From JBBRUG01 sp038247995 (GTDB lineage Bacteria; Chloroflexota; Chloroflexia; Chloroflexales; Chloroflexaceae): a DNA stretch of 6,439 nucleotides. The position numbers and the translations under genes are program-made. The DNA is taken from contig JBBRUG010000334.1 of the NCBI GenBank assembly GCA_038247995.1, positions 1-6,439 of the forward strand. Reading direction: 5' to 3'. The notes under the pieces were generated by a model. It saw only the letters and a program-made list of their open reading frames with translations. It was not told the origin of the DNA and did no database searches. The first letter of the stretch is position 1, and the number at the start of each line of letters is the position of its first letter. This document shows positions 5,307-6,439 of this stretch, in pieces.

Positions 5307-6439
5307 TCAGTGCTCCAGGGTCTGTTCCAACACCTCACACACATACGCATAGTCGATGCGCTCTTGTTCGAGCCGCAGGTTTGCCCCGGCCAGATTCGTA
5401 AATAGCGCCCGCTCCTCCACCGTCAGGCCCGGCAACTCCATGAATGGGCAGGGCGTTCCCGGCACCCCAAAGCGCTGGAAGGCCGTCAATGTCGCTGCGT
5501 CCATCAGCAGCGACCGCGCCTGGGGGAAGGCGCTACGCAAGCGGTTTAGAATCTGAAAACCCTGCGCGTCAAGATCGCCCCAGTACCAGAGCCGGCAATG
5601 GTGCAGCCAGGGCAACCCGGCCAGCCGATCAACACTAAAGCCGCCACCGAAGATCGCAAGCGCGTCCGGCAGCTCCGGCAGGGTTAAAAAGACCATTTTA
5701 TTCTCGACGATGATGCAGTCCAGGCCGGTCAGCGGCAGTGCTGCTACCTGCGCTACCGGCGCACTCACGTCGCTCAGCGGGAGGCCTAACTGCGCCCCCA
5801 GGCGTGGATCAAGCAGGCGCAGCCGCACCAGCGCTTCGTCGGAGCGCAGCCCGTAGCGCGCCGCAAAGTGCGTTGTTGTGGTGTCGATTGCTGCGGCAGG
5901 CAGCAGTGCGTCGAGCAGGCGGCGCAGAATGTCGGTGTGTTCTTCGATGAACTTGGTATGCACGGCGATCGGCAATTCGCGCGCGTAGAGGTTGGGGCGC
6001 GGGAGGGCCAGGAAGTAGGCGCAGACCGCCAGCAGTTCTGGCCATACGCCATGCTGCTCGATCACCCGCTGCGCGTTTGCTTCCAGCCATGGTTCAAGCT
6101 GCGGCAGTGTAGCGCGGATCAGCGCGACATCGGACTGGAATGCGGCGAACTCGGTTGGCTTACCAATCAGGCGCAGCAGGTCGGTGGCACTGGCGATATG
6201 GACGCGCACCGGCAGCGATTGTTCGCCATAGGCGCGCGTCGCCCGCGCTTGCTGTTCGACCCGGTAGTGTTTCGCTTGCGCAAGCAAGTGCTCGACGCCG
6301 CGCTGCAACGCGCGATATTCCGCCGGCAACGCACCGACAGGAAAGCTCAACGGCGCAAACGGCACGCCGCGCAGCCAATCGCGCAGGAACGCCGGGTAGG
6401 CCCGCCGGGCGCGGGTGGCAATGTCAGCAGGAGTGAGCA
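5307..6439 (-). CDS. jetD: Wadjet anti-plasmid defence nuclease JetD (DUF3322-DUF2220), 5' end at window edge
   Basis: This is the JetD subunit of a Wadjet (JetABCD) system. In characterised systems the SMC-like JetABC complex extrudes DNA loops and JetD, a Toprim-fold nuclease, cuts small circular DNA such as plasmids. The frame is open to the last base of the window. The final visible codon is NTG, read from 'ca' at 6438-6439, so the natural start is probably completed by the next base outside. That gives a 377-residue protein beginning M-LTPADIATRARRAYPAFL, close to the usual family length. A GTG at 6365 is an unlikely start because conserved DUF3322 sequence precedes it. In 377-residue numbering, the N-terminal DUF3322 domain includes YRVEQQ (59-64) and LPVRV near 76-80. 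HTKFIEEH (161-168) is a conserved family segment. The DUF2220 Toprim core has VENKMVFLTLP with candidate catalytic Glu246, FGGGF (264-268) and WGDLDAQGF with Asp289 and Asp291. RLEQERID follows near 356-363. All expected metal-binding acidic residues are present. jetD is usually the last gene of the operon, so jetABC are expected just beyond the right edge. Confidence 0.88.
   Translation of the reverse strand, partial: LTPADIATRARRAYPAFLRDWLRGVPFAPLSFPVGALPAEYRALQRGVEHLLAQAKHYRVEQQARATRAYGEQSLPVRVHIASATDLLRLIGKPTEFAAFQSDVALIRATLPQLEPWLEANAQRVIEQHGVWPELLAVCAYFLALPRPNLYARELPIAVHTKFIEEHTDILRRLLDALLPAAAIDTTTTHFAARYGLRSDEALVRLRLLDPRLGAQLGLPLSDVSAPVAQVAALPLTGLDCIIVENKMVFLTLPELPDALAIFGGGFSVDRLAGLPWLHHCRLWYWGDLDAQGFQILNRLRSAFPQARSLLMDAATLTAFQRFGVPGTPCPFMELPGLTVEERALFTNLAGANLRLEQERIDYAYVCEVLEQTLEH

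Overview
The window is GC-rich chromosomal DNA with four protein-coding genes and short intergenic regions. It most likely comes from a Chloroflexota bacterium of the Roseiflexus/Chloroflexus/Kouleothrix type. That assignment rests on the style of the large LuxR-type regulator (N-terminus MALPILATKVYVPPPQPG), the base composition, and the strong GC hairpins without a U-tract between genes. It is an inference, not a proof.

Layout from left to right. Positions 1-188 hold no gene but contain two perfect stem-loops. A minus-strand zinc-free medium-chain dehydrogenase/reductase (189-1208) follows. Its upstream region (1209-1429) is rich in structure: a strong Shine-Dalgarno lying inside an 8-bp inverted repeat, a tandem 7-bp repeat, a 7-4-7 palindrome and a 12-bp-stem terminator-like hairpin. 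Next comes a large minus-strand MalT/LAL-type, ATP-dependent LuxR-family regulator (1430-4129). Across a 127-bp divergent intergenic region lies a plus-strand DUF4241 protein (4257-5249). Convergent with it is a minus-strand DUF3322-DUF2220 protein (5307 to the right edge). This is recognisable as JetD, the Toprim nuclease of the Wadjet anti-plasmid defence system.

How the genes relate: the regulator and the DUF4241 gene share one promoter region and may be co-regulated. The dehydrogenase follows the regulator on the same strand but appears to have its own control region. The jetD reading frame runs to the last base of the window, and its start codon is probably completed by the next base outside. 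The jetABC genes, which encode the SMC-like complex JetD works with, should therefore lie just beyond the right edge on the same strand. The window thus covers the downstream end of a probable Wadjet island and its chromosomal flank. No tRNA, rRNA, CRISPR array, transposase or integrase was seen.
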